The notes: a model not told the origin generated them from the sequence alone. DNA of 62,102 nucleotides from CAZCDS01 sp964497585 (GCA_964497585.1 CAZCDS010000038.1:1-62102), one strand, 5' to 3'. Shown: positions 17,982-27,164, counted from the first letter of the stretch. Translations and numbers: made by a program.

Positions 17982-19703
17982 ATGAAAACCAAACGTGCAA
18001 CCGCAGCCGGTTTGGCCGCGATTCTGGTCTTAGCCCTGGTCTCTCTCACCTTCGGAGACCCGGTCGACACAGATATCGCAAATCTCACTGACAAGAACTG
18101 GAAGGTCAGAAGAAACGCTGCCGGAAACCTCGGGAACTCCAAAGACCCCCGGGCGGTCGGTCCGCTGATAGGGGCCCTGAGCGACGACAGTCTCGCCGTT
18201 CGTCGCGCAGCGGTATCGTCGCTCAGCCGTATCGGCAAGCCCGCGGTGACCCCGCTGATCGACGCGTTGCCGCGGGAAAAGGTGCTCGCTCAGAGGCAAG
18301 CCCCGTGGTTCGATCGGCGATTTGGCCCAGCGGGGCCGGGTGCCTGTACGATCTCCGCTGAGAGAGAACGCCTGTGGGACTACATCGAGGGCACTCCCTC
18401 CTGGGCATTGGCAAGGATACAAGACAAACGATCGCTCCTGCCGCTGACCGTAAGGTTGAAGAACGGGAACTGGATCGTGCGAGCAACCGCCGCTTCCGCG
18501 GTCGGTCTCCTGAGGGATCCTGAAACGGTCCGGCAATTGGTCCCCCTCCTCAACGATGAGAACTGCTTCGTACGGATGACCGTCACGGCTGCCCTGGGGA
18601 TAGTCCGAGACCGTAAAGCAGCACCGGCGTTAGCAAACGCACTGGAGGACGACGACCTCATGGTTCGTGTTACTGCGGCGCGGGCGCTGCGAAAGCTCAA
18701 AGACCCCGGAACGGTTTCGCCGCTCGTCAAGGCTCTCAAAGATGAGAGTTGGAGGGTTCGTCGAGCCGCGTGCCTCGCACTCGGCCCGATCAAAGACTCC
18801 CGGGCCACCGAGCCCATCATTGACGCGCTCAAGGACACGACCTGGCAGGTCCGGAGCGGCGCGGCCCACGCACTTGGTCAGATTGGGGACGAACGGGCGG
18901 TGAAACCCCTCCTGAAGGCGCTCACGGACAAGTCCGCGGACGTGCGGGGTCAGGCCGCTATAGCGCTCGGCTATGTGAAAGACCCCCATGCCGTGCAACC
19001 GCTGATTGCCGCGCTCAAGGACAAAAATCCCCGGGTTCGGAGCGGGGCCACTTATGCCCTGGGCCGGATCGGAGACCCGAGCGCGCTCGAACCACTCATC
19101 TCCGCGTTGAAGGACGATAATTCCTTCGTTCGATCCCACGCGGCAGAAGCCCTCGTGACGATCAAGGATCCGCGCGCGGTCGAGCCACTGATCGCGGCCC
19201 TCAAGGACCCGAGTGGACGGGTGCGCGAAAACGCGGCGGCCGCGCTCGGAAACCAGGATGACCGACGGGCTCTAAAGCCGCTGACCGCCAACCTCAGCGA
19301 TTGGTATTCAGCGCAGGCCGTAGCTCGGAGCCTCGCGAAGCTCGGTTGGAAGCCGCAGTCGGAAGAAGAGCGTATACTGTACCTGGCCGGCCTCAGGAAA
19401 GGCTCTGAACTGAGGCGCAACTGGCCTGCTGCAAAGAAGGTGCTCCTGACAGATCTGCGCTCAGCGGACACGCGCAGAGTCCGGTTCGCGTTTCTCTCCC
19501 TGATTGGCGTCGGCCAAAAGGACGTCATCGACGTACTCATTCAACGGCTCGACTCAAGCAAAGACCCGATTTTGGTGGGCCTCGCGTGGGTTGCGAATCA
19601 GAAAGAGCTTCGCAGCGCGCTCGAAGAACGGGCCCGCAAACATATTCTCACGATTCCGAAAACCTGTGGGCTTCCTCGGGTCCGATGGGGCGCGTTCCAA
19701 TAG
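17982..19703 (+). CDS. secreted HEAT-repeat protein
   Basis: This 573-residue protein has a signal peptide (about 1-25, ending SLTFGD). About a dozen HEAT/PBS-lyase-like repeats of roughly 31 residues follow, each near the pattern VRxxAAxALGxIKDPRAVEPLIAALKD. They form an alpha-solenoid scaffold for protein binding, here outside the cytoplasm. The last 120 residues are less regular. No catalytic motif is seen. It follows the EPS export gene after a terminator-like hairpin. A leader hairpin (ACTGGGA/TCCCAGT, 17839-17861) lies upstream. Whether it serves the EPS machinery is unknown. Confidence 0.85.
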   Translation: MKTKRATAAGLAAILVLALVSLTFGDPVDTDIANLTDKNWKVRRNAAGNLGNSKDPRAVGPLIGALSDDSLAVRRAAVSSLSRIGKPAVTPLIDALPREKVLAQRQAPWFDRRFGPAGPGACTISAERERLWDYIEGTPSWALARIQDKRSLLPLTVRLKNGNWIVRATAASAVGLLRDPETVRQLVPLLNDENCFVRMTVTAALGIVRDRKAAPALANALEDDDLMVRVTAARALRKLKDPGTVSPLVKALKDESWRVRRAACLALGPIKDSRATEPIIDALKDTTWQVRSGAAHALGQIGDERAVKPLLKALTDKSADVRGQAAIALGYVKDPHAVQPLIAALKDKNPRVRSGATYALGRIGDPSALEPLISALKDDNSFVRSHAAEALVTIKDPRAVEPLIAALKDPSGRVRENAAAALGNQDDRRALKPLTANLSDWYSAQAVARSLAKLGWKPQSEEERILYLAGLRKGSELRRNWPAAKKVLLTDLRSADTRRVRFAFLSLIGVGQKDVIDVLIQRLDSSKDPILVGLAWVANQKELRSALEERARKHILTIPKTCGLPRVRWGAFQ

Positions 19704-19791
19704 AAGCGACGGAATCGCAGCGAACTCTCGAAAAACAAAGCCCTGAAGGGTCTTTCCAGAGGAGGGCGTCCGGTAAGCGGAGAGAAAAGAT

Positions 19792-19820
19792 TTGACATTT
19801 CTAGACGACCGGTCTATTAC
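19792..19820 (+). promoter_or_regulatory. tetR promoter with operator O1
   Basis: TTGACA (19792-19797), a 17-base spacer and TATTAC (19815-19820) form a good sigma-70 promoter. The spacer and -10 box contain TAGACGACCGGTCTA (19802-19816). The 14-base block GACCGGTCTATTAC (19807-19820) recurs exactly upstream of the next gene. This layout predicts autorepression of the TetR regulator. Confidence 0.75.
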
Positions 19821-19844
19821 CTGGCGGAAGATTCTTCATTCCGG

Positions 19845-20435
19845 ATGCCCATGACAAGACAAGAAACAAAAGCCAAGATCCTTCAGCAGGGAGCCGAGCT
19901 GGTTTACCGACAGGGATTCAATAACACCGGGATCCAGGAGATCCTCGAAAGCGCAGGAGTACCCAAGGGGTCGTTCTATTTCTACTTCAAAAGCAAGGAG
20001 CAGTTCGGCCTGGAACTCATTGACTACTATATGCAATTCTTCCGGGTGATGATCGACACACATCTGAGGAAGTCTCACTCGCCCCCCCTCGAAAGGCTCA
20101 GGGCATTCTTCGCCGCGTTTGAGCAGGTCTGCCTGGAGCGGGAATGTCAGACCGGCTGCCCCATCGGCAACATAACCCAGGAGATGGGCGGATTGAACGA
20201 CGCGTTTCGGGCGAAGCTCGACGAATCGTTTCAAAGGATGAAAGCCGCCATAGCCTCCTGTCTCAGTGAGGCTCAGACAGCCGGAGAGATAGGGCAGGAC
20301 CTTGATACGGACGCAACCGCGGATTTCATCCTCAACAGTTGGGAAGGCGCGCTCCTGCGCATGAAGGCGCAAAAGAGCACCGAGCCGCTGGCTCTCTTTG
20401 CGCGGTTCGTATTCGAGCGCATTTTGCGGAAATAA
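19845..20435 (+). CDS. TetR/AcrR family transcriptional regulator
   Basis: This 196-residue regulator has an N-terminal TetR helix-turn-helix (about 10-55) with the typical sequence GIQEILESAGVPKGSFYFYF and KSKEQFG. The C-terminal ligand-binding domain contains CQTGCPIGNITQEM, a motif of the TetR subgroup that includes LmrA/YxaF. Members of that subgroup bind TAGACC-type palindromes, and two such sites flank this gene, one at its own promoter and one before the downstream gene. It is thus probably an autorepressor that also controls the carboxymuconolactone-decarboxylase-like gene. The inducer is unknown. A second ATG at 19851 is an alternative start. Confidence 0.93.
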   Translation: MPMTRQETKAKILQQGAELVYRQGFNNTGIQEILESAGVPKGSFYFYFKSKEQFGLELIDYYMQFFRVMIDTHLRKSHSPPLERLRAFFAAFEQVCLERECQTGCPIGNITQEMGGLNDAFRAKLDESFQRMKAAIASCLSEAQTAGEIGQDLDTDATADFILNSWEGALLRMKAQKSTEPLALFARFVFERILRK

Positions 20436-20440
20436 TTTTT

Positions 20441-20470
20441 TTGTTCTTTAGAAATAGACCGGTCTATTAC
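20441..20470 (+). promoter_or_regulatory. promoter with operator O2 before CMD-like gene
   Basis: TTGTTC (20441-20446), an 18-base spacer and TATTAC (20465-20470) form a promoter overlapped by the perfect 16-bp palindrome AATAGACCGGTCTATT (20453-20468). The right 14 bases match the tetR promoter site exactly. The TetR protein encoded just upstream is the obvious ligand. Confidence 0.75.
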
Positions 20471-20529
20471 AACCTCGCTCTCACACGGGGCCTTTCGTGG
20501 CACCCCATTTCCATTAAGGAGGATATCCC

Positions 20530-21063
20530 ATGGCACTGATCAAAACGACGCCGCCGGCAGAAGCGGAGGGCAAGCTCGCAGAACTGTACAAGGAAACGGA
20601 GGCGATGTTCGGCGTTGTGCCGAACAATGTGCGGATTCTCGGGGTGAGCCCCGCAATCCTCGAGAATCAGTTGGACTTCATAGCCTACTACAGGGGACAT
20701 CCCACCCTGTCGATGGCTTTCCTGGCGATGATACGGATGCTCGTGGCAGAATCTACGAACTCACCCTACTGCGTCGGGTTGAACAACATGCTCCTGACAC
20801 AGGCGGGTTTGACACTGGAGCAGATCGAGGCGGCCAAGGCTGACGCGGACAAGGTCCCCATGTCGGATAAGGAGAAGGCTCTCATCAAGTTCGTGTTGAA
20901 GGCAACCAAGGATCCGCACGGGGTCATCGCCTCGGACGTCGATCGACTTCGCGGCCTCGGCTGGAGCGAGCAGGACATCTTCGATGCCGTTGTTCACGGG
21001 GCCCGGGCGGTGGCCACCAACATCCTGTTCGACGCGTTCAAGATAGAGTTGGACCTGTGTTGA
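20530..21063 (+). CDS. carboxymuconolactone decarboxylase-like protein
   Basis: This 177-residue all-helical protein belongs to the AhpD/CMD superfamily. The core helix carrying ESTNSPYCVGLN (about 77-88) corresponds to the redox motif ExxxCxxCxxxH of AhpD, but the first cysteine is serine and the histidine is asparagine. A disulfide-based peroxidase activity is therefore unlikely. A strong RBS (AAGGAGGATAT) precedes ATG. It has its own promoter with a TetR-type palindrome, so it should be induced when the regulator binds its ligand. The substrate is unknown. Confidence 0.85.
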   Translation: MALIKTTPPAEAEGKLAELYKETEAMFGVVPNNVRILGVSPAILENQLDFIAYYRGHPTLSMAFLAMIRMLVAESTNSPYCVGLNNMLLTQAGLTLEQIEAAKADADKVPMSDKEKALIKFVLKATKDPHGVIASDVDRLRGLGWSEQDIFDAVVHGARAVATNILFDAFKIELDLC

Positions 21064-21253
21064 CGCAGAATCCACGCTGACGTGTCCCGTACGGAAACAC
21101 GGATTGGGCTCAAGCCTTGTCTGGTCCGACACTCCGGCGGGACCGTAGCGTCTGGGAGAGGTCGTCATGAGGATCCGGACCTGGTGGAAGATCTCCGATC
21201 TGCTGACGAGCCTTCGGCAGGATTGCTCGACGCGGACTGAAAGCGAATCGGCA

Positions 21254-21439
21254 TCAATAGCAGATTCGAAAGCCCTGGTCCTCAAGTTCGGCGATCAGCT
21301 CCCGTCCCTCATCTTCGGTCTCGACCGGTATCCACAATCCGAATCCGGTGACATAGAGCTTGTCGCCCTCCTGATGAATCTTGAGAGGCCCCGTGGATAC
21401 CCGATTGCGATCGGGGGACTCCTTTTCCTGCGGATCCAT
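21254..21439 (-). CDS. small hypothetical protein, 61 aa
   Basis: ATG at 21439 is preceded by GGGAGG at a ten-base spacing; an upstream in-frame ATG at 21457 would add six residues but has a poorer RBS. The acidic product contains GPLKIHQEGDKLYVTGFG and ends in LEDQGFRICY, with alternating strands and a helix (ETEDEGRELIAELEDQG) that read like a real small alpha/beta protein. The family is not recognised. It stands alone, opposite in direction to its neighbours. Confidence 0.55.
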   Translation of the reverse strand: MDPQEKESPDRNRVSTGPLKIHQEGDKLYVTGFGLWIPVETEDEGRELIAELEDQGFRICY

Positions 21440-21656
21440 TTCCCGATAACCTCCCATGCACCTGGATGCTCTTACTATAGCACTGCTCGTCAGTTCCTAC
21501 GGATCGAAGGACAGGAAAACCGTGGGCCGCGCTTCAGATTCATGTCTTCGCATACCGAAACCCTGCTTTGGCCATATGAGCGCAATCCAATGAGCCCGAG
21601 CGCTCGCTGAGGCCAAGTTGGACCGTGACAAAACCCGGTACCGCTCTCTCCTGTTC

Positions 21657-21686
21657 TTGACATCTCCGTTGTTCTTTCGATATGAC
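21657..21686 (+). promoter_or_regulatory. promoter of polysaccharide deacetylase gene
   Basis: TTGACA (21657-21662), an 18-base spacer and TATGAC (21681-21686) precede the deacetylase gene. Transcription would start near 21693. Confidence 0.5.
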
Positions 21687-21719
21687 TAAGAAAACCTCTG
21701 TCTTAAAGCAACGCTACAC

Positions 21720-22721
21720 GTGGGAGTAACACGCGGCCCGGAGTGCCGGAGGATGTTGGGAATCATGCAGTGGACCCAAGAAGGAGCAGGCTCGGGGCAA
21801 GGAACGGAGAATCGTTTGCCTTTGACGCGGGACGAGGCCGGTCTCTCTGATCCGGGACGGAGGAGCTTTCTCGCGCTGGGCGCGGCCTTGTTCATCACCG
21901 CGGCTGCTTCGGTCCCCTGTCGGTCACGGGTGCCGGACGAGTGGATTGCTCCAAGGAAGGAGTCCGGGGGCGACCCCGGTCCCTCGGCTCACAGCACGGG
22001 GTCCGGATCCTCGTCACAAGCAGCCGGCCCCCTATTCCTTACCTTTGACGACGGCCCTGCCCGATGCACCGAGGCGATTCTCGACCAGCTAGCCAGCAGG
22101 AAGCAGAAGGCTACGTTTTTCGTTATCGGCCGCCATCTCACCAACAAGACGCTTCGGGCTTCTGCTATCCGTGCGCTCAAAGAAGGACATGAGCTCGGGA
22201 ACCATTCCTATTCCCACCCCCGGTTCTCGGAGATCTCCGTTGACAGGGCGAAGCAGGAGATAAAGCGGACGCATGATCTGATAGAAGAGCTTGTACAAGC
22301 GGCGGGCGTGGAGGAAAAGCGGCAGAACCGGTTCTTTCGGTATCCTTTCGGAGATCCGGGAACGACCTACAGCCACCGGGCAATGAAGGACCTGCTTTCC
22401 GAACTGGCATACCGGCCTGCATGGTGGGATGTGGATACGCGCGACTACCTACCCAGACGATCCTCAAGCATCATAGCGCTGATGGAGAAGGTCCAGCCGC
22501 GAGACGTGATCCTGTTGCATGATAGAAGAAGAACAGCGGATACGCTGCCCAAACTCCTGGATGTTGTCGATTCAAAGAAGATGGTCTCTTTTCCCCTGTC
22601 GACTTTCGTCCCGGCCCTCGTCTGGAACGAACCCTTTGACCGGTCTGCCGTATCGATTTCGTACTCTCGGACATACAGTATCGACGACGAACTGGATGAT
22701 ATCTCCTTCGAATTCGAATGA
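21720..22721 (+). CDS. polysaccharide deacetylase, Tat-exported
   Basis: This carries a NodB-homology domain with TFDDGP (motif 1, catalytic and metal Asp), HSYSHP (motif 2, metal His residues) and RYPFGDPG (motif 3), so it should remove N- or O-acetyl groups from a glycan. The N-terminal part has RRSFLALGAALFITAA, a twin-arginine signal, followed by a Ser/Gly-rich linker, indicating Tat export to the periplasm. The start is uncertain: GTG at 21720 has no RBS; ATG at 21753 or 21765 lies near a GGAGG at 21748-21752. It may act on the EPS made upstream or on peptidoglycan. Confidence 0.92.
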   Translation: MGVTRGPECRRMLGIMQWTQEGAGSGQGTENRLPLTRDEAGLSDPGRRSFLALGAALFITAAASVPCRSRVPDEWIAPRKESGGDPGPSAHSTGSGSSSQAAGPLFLTFDDGPARCTEAILDQLASRKQKATFFVIGRHLTNKTLRASAIRALKEGHELGNHSYSHPRFSEISVDRAKQEIKRTHDLIEELVQAAGVEEKRQNRFFRYPFGDPGTTYSHRAMKDLLSELAYRPAWWDVDTRDYLPRRSSSIIALMEKVQPRDVILLHDRRRTADTLPKLLDVVDSKKMVSFPLSTFVPALVWNEPFDRSAVSISYSRTYSIDDELDDISFEFE

Positions 22722-22970
22722 GATAAGGGCCCTGGAAGTAGTGGTAACGGCCGACTGCCCCGAGCCCAGCTTGTGAATCAGCCACCCGGGAATAGAAAGA
22801 GATTTGCGAGAGACTCGGAAAGCCGAACGCCTGCACTCCGGATTCATTCTTCGCTGCTGAAATGATACCATCTTCCCTCGTACCGCCGGTTCGTCCGCCT
22901 CATCAGGGCGGAGGGACCCACGCTGATCTGAACACTGCCGCGGATGCGCGTAAGGGAAAGGACACACGCC

Positions 22971-23510
22971 ATGCTGACCTCAGAATATCCGGTTCTCATT
23001 CTCGTTGACCTCCAAGTGAAATTGAGCCGTGTCATGCACGAGAGGGAAGCCCTGATCCAAAATGCTGTGAAGCTCGTACAAGGGGCCAAGCTCTTTGGGT
23101 TGCCCATCATTGCGTCGGAACAGAACCCCGCCGGCCTGGGCCCGACTATCCCTGAGCTGGCCGAGCTGCTGGAAGACACCCCTGTTATTAGCAAGATGAG
23201 CTTCAGTTGCTGCGGAGAGCCGGCCTTCATGGAAGAGCTCGAGAAGCAAGGGCGGGAGATAGTCCTCGTCGCGGGCATTGAAAGCCATGTTTGTGTGTAC
23301 CAAACAGTCATTGACCTTTTGGACCTCGGATACGAAGTGGAAGTGATCGCGGACGCGGTTTCCTCACGCACGCCCGAAAACAGGGCCGTTGGTTGGGAGC
23401 GATGCACGGCCTACGGAGCCGCGCTCACCAGTGTGGAAACGCTCCTCTTCGAGCTGCTGGGCACGGCCGAATCAGACAAGTTCAAGGACATTAGCAGGAT
23501 GGTGAAGTGA
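22971..23510 (+). CDS. isochorismatase-family hydrolase
   Basis: Using ATG 22971 (RBS AAAGGA), the 179-residue product is a cysteine hydrolase of the isochorismatase/nicotinamidase superfamily. The catalytic triad is visible: Asp in LVDLQVKL, Lys in SKMSFSCCG, and Cys in GIESHVCVYQT with its preceding cis-peptide region. The short form resembles YcaC-like or isochorismatase-domain proteins of unknown substrate rather than nicotinamidase, since no metal-binding DxHxxxH motif is seen. It is monocistronic in appearance. Confidence 0.9.
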   Translation: MLTSEYPVLILVDLQVKLSRVMHEREALIQNAVKLVQGAKLFGLPIIASEQNPAGLGPTIPELAELLEDTPVISKMSFSCCGEPAFMEELEKQGREIVLVAGIESHVCVYQTVIDLLDLGYEVEVIADAVSSRTPENRAVGWERCTAYGAALTSVETLLFELLGTAESDKFKDISRMVK

Positions 23511-23744
23511 TCAGCGGTTCGTCCTAACATTTCAAAGTGCGAGTCCGGCCTTCTTTGTGTCTTTGTGGCTCGATAGTCGAAATTCGTCGTCTTCTTGATT
23601 GCCTCGTTTCTCGGCGGCTGAAATGTGCGACAGCGATACACGTCCCGGTGAACCGTCACACAAGGAAGTCCGTTGCGGGCTCTGAACTCTTTGTCCAGGA
23701 TGCTCTAGTGTTTTCCCTAGCCCTTCAACAGGAGGGAGAGTGCC

Positions 23745-25298
23745 ATGCACGAGGAAAGGGCTGAAAGCCGGAGGAGTCTGGGGCAGAAGATAGGTCTCGT
23801 CCTGGGGCCGATTCTGTTCCTCTTGGTGCTGCTGACAGACCTGCAGCCGGGAAAACCGGTTGTCACCCGGATGGCCGCGGTGGCGGTTCTCATGGCAACG
23901 TGGTGGATTACTGACGCAATTCCGCTTGCCGCCACCGCGCTTCTGCCGATGATTCTGTACCCCTTACTCGGCATCTTGAAGGGCAAAGCAACCGCGCCGA
24001 TTTATATCAACAGCACGATCTTCCTCTTCCTGGGCGGTTTCATGATCGCCGTGACAATGGAGAAGTGGAACCTCCACAAGCGGATCGCGCTCCGCATCAT
24101 ACGAACGGTCGGAGGGGGACCCTCCCGCATCGTGTTCGGGTTCATGGCGGCTTCGGCCTTCCTCTCGATGTGGATATCCAATACGGCCACGTCGATCATG
24201 ATGCTCCCTATCGGCCTTGCGATCATCCTCAGGATGGAGGAGCAATTCGCGGAGGAAGAGACCCATACCTTCTCCGTGGGCTTGATGCTCGGCATAGCCT
24301 ACGCCTGTTCCATCGGTGGAATCGCTACGCTGGTGGGAACACCTCCGAATCTCTCCTTCGCCCGCATATTCGAAATAACTTTCCCTGAAGCCACGCCGAT
24401 CACATTCGGTCAGTGGTTTCTCATGGGTCTCCCCCTTACCGTCATCCTGCTGGCCATGGCGTGGCTGCTGATGACGAAGGTGTTTCTCCGCGTACCCGGA
24501 CACCTGAAAGTTGACAGGTCTATCGTTGAAGAAGAGTACCGGGGCCTGGGACGTATGAGCTTCGAGGAGAAGGCGGTGATGATCGTCTTCGCGACGACGG
24601 CTTTCCTGTGGGTTTTCAGGAAGAGCCTGAAGCTCGGTTTCCTCACGATCCCCGGCTGGTCCGCGCTGCTGCCGTATCCCAAGCTCATCGACGACGGTAC
24701 GGTGGCGCTCTGCATGGCCATGCTCATGTTTCTCATACCGACCCGCAGCAAGGACGCGCACACCGCGACCATCATGAGCCCCGACGTGTTCAGACGGCTG
24801 CCCTGGAATATCGTTCTTCTGTTCGGGGGCGGTTTTGCGCTGGCAAAGGGCTTTCAGGTGACCGGTCTTTCCGCTGTGATCGGCGACCAGTTTGCCGGAC
24901 TGGCCGGTATTTCCCCGATAATCATGATCGTCGCGATCTGTCTTACGCTCACCTTCCTGACCGAGCTGACGTCAAACACGGCGACCACCGAGATGATTCT
25001 TCCGATTCTGGCTTCTGTTGCGGGCGCGATCCAGATGAACCCGCTGTTTCTCATGATCCCCGCCACACTTTCGGCCTCCTGCGCGTTCATGATGCCGGTG
25101 GCCACACCACCGAACGCGATCGTTTTCGGAAGCGGACGAATCAAGATATGGGAGATGGCGCGGGTCGGGCTCTTCATGAACCTCGTGGGCGTGATTGTCA
25201 TCACCGCGGTCTTCTACCTTCTGGCATCAGCGGTGTTCGGTATTGATACCGGCGTCTTCCCGGATTGGGCCCAGCACATGGGCACGGGGAAACACTAG
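23745..25298 (+). CDS. DASS family (SLC13/CitT) carboxylate transporter
   Basis: This 517-residue polytopic inner-membrane transporter has both signature SNT motifs of the divalent-anion:sodium symporter family, in SNTATSIMMLP and TSNTATTEMILP. The conserved TPPN/proline-rich elements are also present (LVGTPPNLSF and VATPPNAIVFGSG). These motifs form the sodium and dicarboxylate binding sites. Likely substrates are succinate, malate, fumarate or related acids; this cannot be told apart by eye. The RBS GGAGGGAG precedes ATG. The substrate-binding protein gene follows 82 bases later. Confidence 0.95.
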   Translation: MHEERAESRRSLGQKIGLVLGPILFLLVLLTDLQPGKPVVTRMAAVAVLMATWWITDAIPLAATALLPMILYPLLGILKGKATAPIYINSTIFLFLGGFMIAVTMEKWNLHKRIALRIIRTVGGGPSRIVFGFMAASAFLSMWISNTATSIMMLPIGLAIILRMEEQFAEEETHTFSVGLMLGIAYACSIGGIATLVGTPPNLSFARIFEITFPEATPITFGQWFLMGLPLTVILLAMAWLLMTKVFLRVPGHLKVDRSIVEEEYRGLGRMSFEEKAVMIVFATTAFLWVFRKSLKLGFLTIPGWSALLPYPKLIDDGTVALCMAMLMFLIPTRSKDAHTATIMSPDVFRRLPWNIVLLFGGGFALAKGFQVTGLSAVIGDQFAGLAGISPIIMIVAICLTLTFLTELTSNTATTEMILPILASVAGAIQMNPLFLMIPATLSASCAFMMPVATPPNAIVFGSGRIKIWEMARVGLFMNLVGVIVITAVFYLLASAVFGIDTGVFPDWAQHMGTGKH

Positions 25299-25380
25299 CG
25301 GGCAGGTGCGCGAGCCGTTCGCGGCACGTCTCCTTTGGTCCGATCGACCTGAGCGGGACTCTCCGCAGAGGTAAGAGGAA

Positions 25381-26595
25381 ATGCGCAAGTCACTTCAAAT
25401 TGTTCTCCTCCTTCTTGTCATTGCTGGCGTCAATCATGCCGATCTCGCGGGTGGACGGGCAGGGGAACAAGACGTACAAAATCGAGCGCCCGTGACAATA
25501 GGGGTTCCGGTTCCCCTTTCCGGAGACCTCCAGGCATTTGGCGTCATGATGAAGAACTCATTCGAGCTGGCCAAGGAGACCATCAACAAAAAGGGCGGAA
25601 TCAATGGACGGCGTCCTCTCAAGGTTATCTACGGAGACGACAAGGGCGAAGCAGCGGAAGGGGTTCGCGTCGTCACGAGGCTGGTCAAGGAATCCAAAGC
25701 AGTCATGCTCGTGGGTGGATATTCCAGCAGCACGACCTATTACATGGCACGGGAGGCTGACCGCCTTGGAGTTCCCTTCCTCATTTGCACAGCCTCCGCG
25801 GACAAGATCACGCAGCAGGGATGGAAGAATGTCTACCGGCTCAACCCACCCATCAGCGAGTATACCAAAGGGCTGCAGGATTTCTGGATCAAGAACGCAA
25901 GACCCGCTTCCATGGCAATCGTATATGAAGAGAGCATGTTCGGGACCTACGGCATGAGACGGATGATGGAATTCTGCGATAAGAACGCCATCGAGATTCG
26001 GCAGTTGATATCGTATGACAAGGCACGGGCGGCTCCCGGCTATTTCCGGCCCCTGGTAGCGCTGCTCACCGAAGACCCCCCGGACGTCATCTATATGGTT
26101 TCCTACCTCAACGACGCAGTCGAGCTTGTGAAGACTATACGTGAACTAGGCATCAAGTCGATGCTCTGCGGAGGAGCGGGCGGATTCACCCACCAGCAAT
26201 TCATAAAGCAGGCCGGCAAGGACGCGAATCACGTGTTTACCGCAACACTCTGGTTCCACAACGTGCCCTATCCCGGCGCCAAGGAGTATTTCAAGCGATA
26301 CGTCGACCGGTATTCCGCGGACCCGGATTACCACGGCGCGGAAGCGTATAGCGCGCTCCTCGTGGCCGCGGATACATTGGAGCGAGCCCCTTTCATAAGT
26401 CCCGCAACCATAAGAGCAGCTCTAAACAAGACATACATGACCACGCCCTTCGGGCCGGTAAAGTTCTATTCGTACTACGATTTTGAACGACAGAACAGCG
26501 TTCGCACGCAGGTGCTCCAGGTCATTGACGGCAAGTTCCAATGCGTGTGGCCGCCCGATCTGGCCACAGCGAAGTTCATTCTCCCGCCAAAATAG
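25381..26595 (+). CDS. Leu/Ile/Val-type periplasmic binding protein
   Basis: This 404-residue type I periplasmic binding protein (peripla_BP_6 family) has a signal peptide in the first 25-30 residues. The typical N-terminal strand is GVPVPLSGDLQAFG, followed by NKKGGINGRRPLKV. Such proteins usually deliver amino acids, amides or aromatic acids to Liv-type ABC transporters. No permease or ATPase genes lie next to it; the next gene, 70 bases on, is a receiver-domain protein. It may work with a transporter elsewhere or act as a sensor input. The RBS AGAGGA precedes ATG. Confidence 0.92.
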   Translation: MRKSLQIVLLLLVIAGVNHADLAGGRAGEQDVQNRAPVTIGVPVPLSGDLQAFGVMMKNSFELAKETINKKGGINGRRPLKVIYGDDKGEAAEGVRVVTRLVKESKAVMLVGGYSSSTTYYMAREADRLGVPFLICTASADKITQQGWKNVYRLNPPISEYTKGLQDFWIKNARPASMAIVYEESMFGTYGMRRMMEFCDKNAIEIRQLISYDKARAAPGYFRPLVALLTEDPPDVIYMVSYLNDAVELVKTIRELGIKSMLCGGAGGFTHQQFIKQAGKDANHVFTATLWFHNVPYPGAKEYFKRYVDRYSADPDYHGAEAYSALLVAADTLERAPFISPATIRAALNKTYMTTPFGPVKFYSYYDFERQNSVRTQVLQVIDGKFQCVWPPDLATAKFILPPK

Positions 26596-26665
26596 GACGG
26601 GAGCGTTCGAGCCGCTCTCGGGGACGCGCGAACCCAAGAGCCTAGCTGCTCTCAGGAGCCGCATC

Positions 26666-27148
26666 ATGGCATACGAAGAGATACTCTCAGGCAAGAAGAT
26701 CCTCGTCGTGGATGACGAACAGGATGTGCTCGATATTGTCAAAGAGCAGCTCAGCTCGTGCATTCTCACCACGGCAACCGATTTCAAGACCGCGAAGGAA
26801 CACCTGGAAAAGGATGAGTTCGATCTCGCGATCCTGGACATTATGGGAGTCCGCGGATTCGATTTGCTCCACCACGCAAGGGAAAAGAACATACGAGCCG
26901 TCATGCTCACCGCGCACTCCATGAATGCCGAGAGCATGCAGCGATCTATCGACCGTGGCGCGATATCCTTCCTTCCCAAAGACGAGATGTACCGCCTTGA
27001 TGAACTGGTCGCGGAGATTTTCGGCGATCTTGCGCAGGGCAAGGCCCACTGGCCCAAGCTGGAGAAACGATTGCAGAGCAAGCTCAAGAAGGAGTGGGGC
27101 GAGCTGTGGAGTAGGATGAAATTGCCCCGGGACCTGGACATCGATTAG
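26666..27148 (+). CDS. response regulator, receiver domain
   Basis: ATG 26666 follows CAGGAG. The 160-residue protein is a CheY-like receiver domain: acidic pocket Asp16-Asp17 (VVDDE), phosphoacceptor Asp58 (LAILDIMG), Thr82 (MLTAHS) and Lys105 (FLPKDE). A charged helical tail of about 40 residues (KLEKRLQSKLKKEWGELW) follows, with no DNA-binding or enzymatic output domain. It probably acts by protein-protein contact. It is co-oriented with the binding-protein gene 70 bases upstream and followed at its stop codon by a hairpin, so the two may form one unit. Confidence 0.93.
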   Translation: MAYEEILSGKKILVVDDEQDVLDIVKEQLSSCILTTATDFKTAKEHLEKDEFDLAILDIMGVRGFDLLHHAREKNIRAVMLTAHSMNAESMQRSIDRGAISFLPKDEMYRLDELVAEIFGDLAQGKAHWPKLEKRLQSKLKKEWGELWSRMKLPRDLDID

Positions 27149-27164
27149 GTCCCATGCGGGACCT
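27147..27164 (+). terminator. hairpin at stop of response regulator
   Basis: AGGTCCC (27147-27153) and GGGACCT (27158-27164) pair around ATGC, overlapping the TAG stop codon and followed by TCTC. It is compact and GC-rich but lacks a long U tract. Confidence 0.5.

Noticed and set aside
23520..23600. A stretch with TTTGTGTCTTTGTGGC, which looks like a dispersed repeat
   Set aside because: Only one copy is in the window, so a repeat cannot be supported here.
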